A DNA stretch of 24,733 nucleotides, taken from the NCBI GenBank assembly GCA_018609825.1, contig JAHEOA010000030.1:1-24733 (forward strand), in the 5' to 3' direction. The notes under the pieces are model-generated. The model worked only from the letters and a program-made list of their open reading frames with translations. It searched no databases and was not told the DNA's origin. Source of the DNA: Candidatus Bipolaricaulota bacterium. GTDB taxonomy: Bacteria > Bipolaricaulota > Bipolaricaulia > RBG-16-55-9. The position numbers and the translations under genes are program-made. This document shows, one piece after another, positions 23,530 to 24,733 of the stretch. How positions within the stretch are numbered: position 1 is the first letter of the stretch; each line of letters begins with the position of its first letter.

Positions 23530-24733
23530 GTGGGGGACGTGCGAACCGTCTGTTTTGTGGGACACTCCGGCTCCGGGAAGACGGCGCTGACCGAGGCGCT
23601 GTTGCAGTCGAACGGGGCCGGAGGCCAACTTGACGCCAGTCCGGAGGCCAAGGAGCGGGGCAGCTCCATCGATCTCAACGTCGCGACCGTCGAGGTCGGT
23701 CCGGACCTGCTCAACATTCTGGATGCCCCGGGATTCAACGAGTTCATCGAGGAGACCTACAAGGGGCTCCACGTCTCGGAGACGGCCGTGCTGGTGGTCA
23801 ACGCCGAGCACGGCATCGAGGTCACCACGGAGGTCGCGTGGGACCTTATCGAGCGTTACGCGAAACCGGCCATTGCGCTCGTCAATCGCATGGACATGGA
23901 GAACGCCGACTTCGAGGAAGTGGTCAACGGCCTGCAGGCGACCCTCGATGACAATTTTGCCCCCATCCATTGGCCCATCTTCGATGAGGACGGGAACTTC
24001 GTCGGCGACGTCGATCTGGTCCATCAACAAGCCCGCTACTTCGACGGCCAAAAGGGCGAGATCCCCGACGACCTGGCCGATGCCGTCGAGTCCGGCCGCG
24101 AGTCCCTCTTGGAGTCGCTTTCCGAGGTCGACGACGACCTGATGGAGCACTTCCTTGAGGATCAAGACATCCCGAATGACGAAATCGAGGGCGCGCTCAA
24201 GACGGCCATTACGCAGCGATCGCTGGTGCCGATCATTCCGACCTCGACCCAAATCCCGGGCTCGCTCAAGCTCCTCACGGAGCTGATCGTCGAGGAAACC
24301 CCCGCGTTCCACGAGACCTACGAGCCCGAGGACGACTTCAGGGGCTTGGTGTTCAACGCCCACAGCGACCAGTACATCGGCGCGATGGCGTTTATGAAGG
24401 TCTACGGCGGCAGCCTCAAGGCGGAACAGAAGATGACGAACCTTCGCACGGGCGCGACTGAGAGCGTGCGCGACATCCTGCGGGCCAGCGGCGACAAGCC
24501 GGTTCCGGTGAGCGAAGCGCAGCCGGGCGAAATCGCCGTCCTCACCAAGCTGGACGACTTCGAGCTGGACGACACGTTCGCGGCCTCGGGGGAACGCGAG
24601 CCCATGTCCCTCGGCGAGCTGCCCACGCCGGTCTATCCGCGCGCGGTGGAGCCGCTGAGCGAGAGCGACGAGGAGAAGATGAGCGCGGCGCTGCGCCAGC
24701 TGGTGCAGACGAAGGCGACGCTCAGCCTCCATC
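23530..24733 (+). CDS. Elongation factor G-like GTPase, 3' end beyond the window
   Basis: Open from GTG 23530 to the window edge (401 residues seen). AGGAGGG (23513-23519) lies 10 bases upstream; no in-frame ATG fits. G1 is GHSGSGKT at 11-18, G3 is DAPG at 65-68, G4 is NRMD at 119-122 (normally NKMD), and G5 is near TST at 238-240. Domain II starts near 273 (RGLVFNAHSDQYIGAMAFMKVYGGSLKAEQKM). These match the EF-G-like (FusA2-type) paralogues rather than canonical EF-G, whose G1 reads AHIDAGKT. The segment between G1 and the RGSSI switch I motif is about a dozen residues shorter than in relatives I know. Such paralogues act in ribosome-related roles that are mostly undefined. Confidence 0.85.
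   Translation, partial: MGDVRTVCFVGHSGSGKTALTEALLQSNGAGGQLDASPEAKERGSSIDLNVATVEVGPDLLNILDAPGFNEFIEETYKGLHVSETAVLVVNAEHGIEVTTEVAWDLIERYAKPAIALVNRMDMENADFEEVVNGLQATLDDNFAPIHWPIFDEDGNFVGDVDLVHQQARYFDGQKGEIPDDLADAVESGRESLLESLSEVDDDLMEHFLEDQDIPNDEIEGALKTAITQRSLVPIIPTSTQIPGSLKLLTELIVEETPAFHETYEPEDDFRGLVFNAHSDQYIGAMAFMKVYGGSLKAEQKMTNLRTGATESVRDILRASGDKPVPVSEAQPGEIAVLTKLDDFELDDTFAASGEREPMSLGELPTPVYPRAVEPLSESDEEKMSAALRQLVQTKATLSLH

Overview
The window is G+C-rich bacterial chromosome, densely coded, with no mobile element, CRISPR array or intergenic gap above 200 bases. Evidence for a diderm (outer-membrane) bacterium: two secreted beta-barrel-type proteins, one ending in the terminal Phe typical of outer-membrane barrels. 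Nearly every transcription unit starts at a recognisable housekeeping promoter (TTGnCn, 16-18 bp, TAnnnT). Several starts lie so close to the -10 that the mRNA should be leaderless. I cannot name the phylum with confidence. A YvcK homologue with N-terminal membrane segments, an EF-G-like paralogue and a free MetRS C-terminal domain suggest a deep-branching lineage rather than a proteobacterium. Several proteins have acidic tails, which may hint at a salty habitat.

Left part (1-6503), acid metabolism: a partial gene running off the left edge, then livF and livG (branched-chain-amino-acid-type ABC ATPases) on the minus strand. Divergent from them is an acyl-CoA synthetase, with a palindrome in the shared promoter region. 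A second unit follows on the plus strand: a 44-residue basic/acidic small protein, a terminator-like hairpin, a PPC/DUF296 protein and a free tRNA-binding domain. Facing it is a membrane Fe-S oxidoreductase of the EtfD/heterodisulfide-reductase type, which could carry beta-oxidation electrons to quinone. Back-to-back promoters separate it from a SAM methyltransferase.

Middle (7482-13253, minus strand): an operon of an ABC-F ATPase, a putative outer-membrane barrel and a 922-residue protein. The last combines a degenerate metalloprotease-like domain, TolB-like repeats and an Omp85-like barrel.

Right part: eno, an ftsB/divIC-like gene, dnaE, yvcK and a class V aminotransferase form a tight plus-strand run, followed by tRNA-Ser(CGA) with its own promoter. 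rpoD (minus) is separated from the tRNA by a bidirectional hairpin. rpoD shares overlapping -35 elements with a divergent gene that looks like a free-standing phage Mu F-type zinc domain. That gene is followed by a membrane-anchored ComEA-like helix-hairpin-helix protein and an EF-G-like GTPase that runs off the right edge.

Points most worth following: the probable non-ATG start of yvcK, the overlapping rpoD/MuF-like promoters, the dead-protease/TolB/Omp85 fusion, and the unrecognised 44-residue gene with its attenuator-like hairpin.
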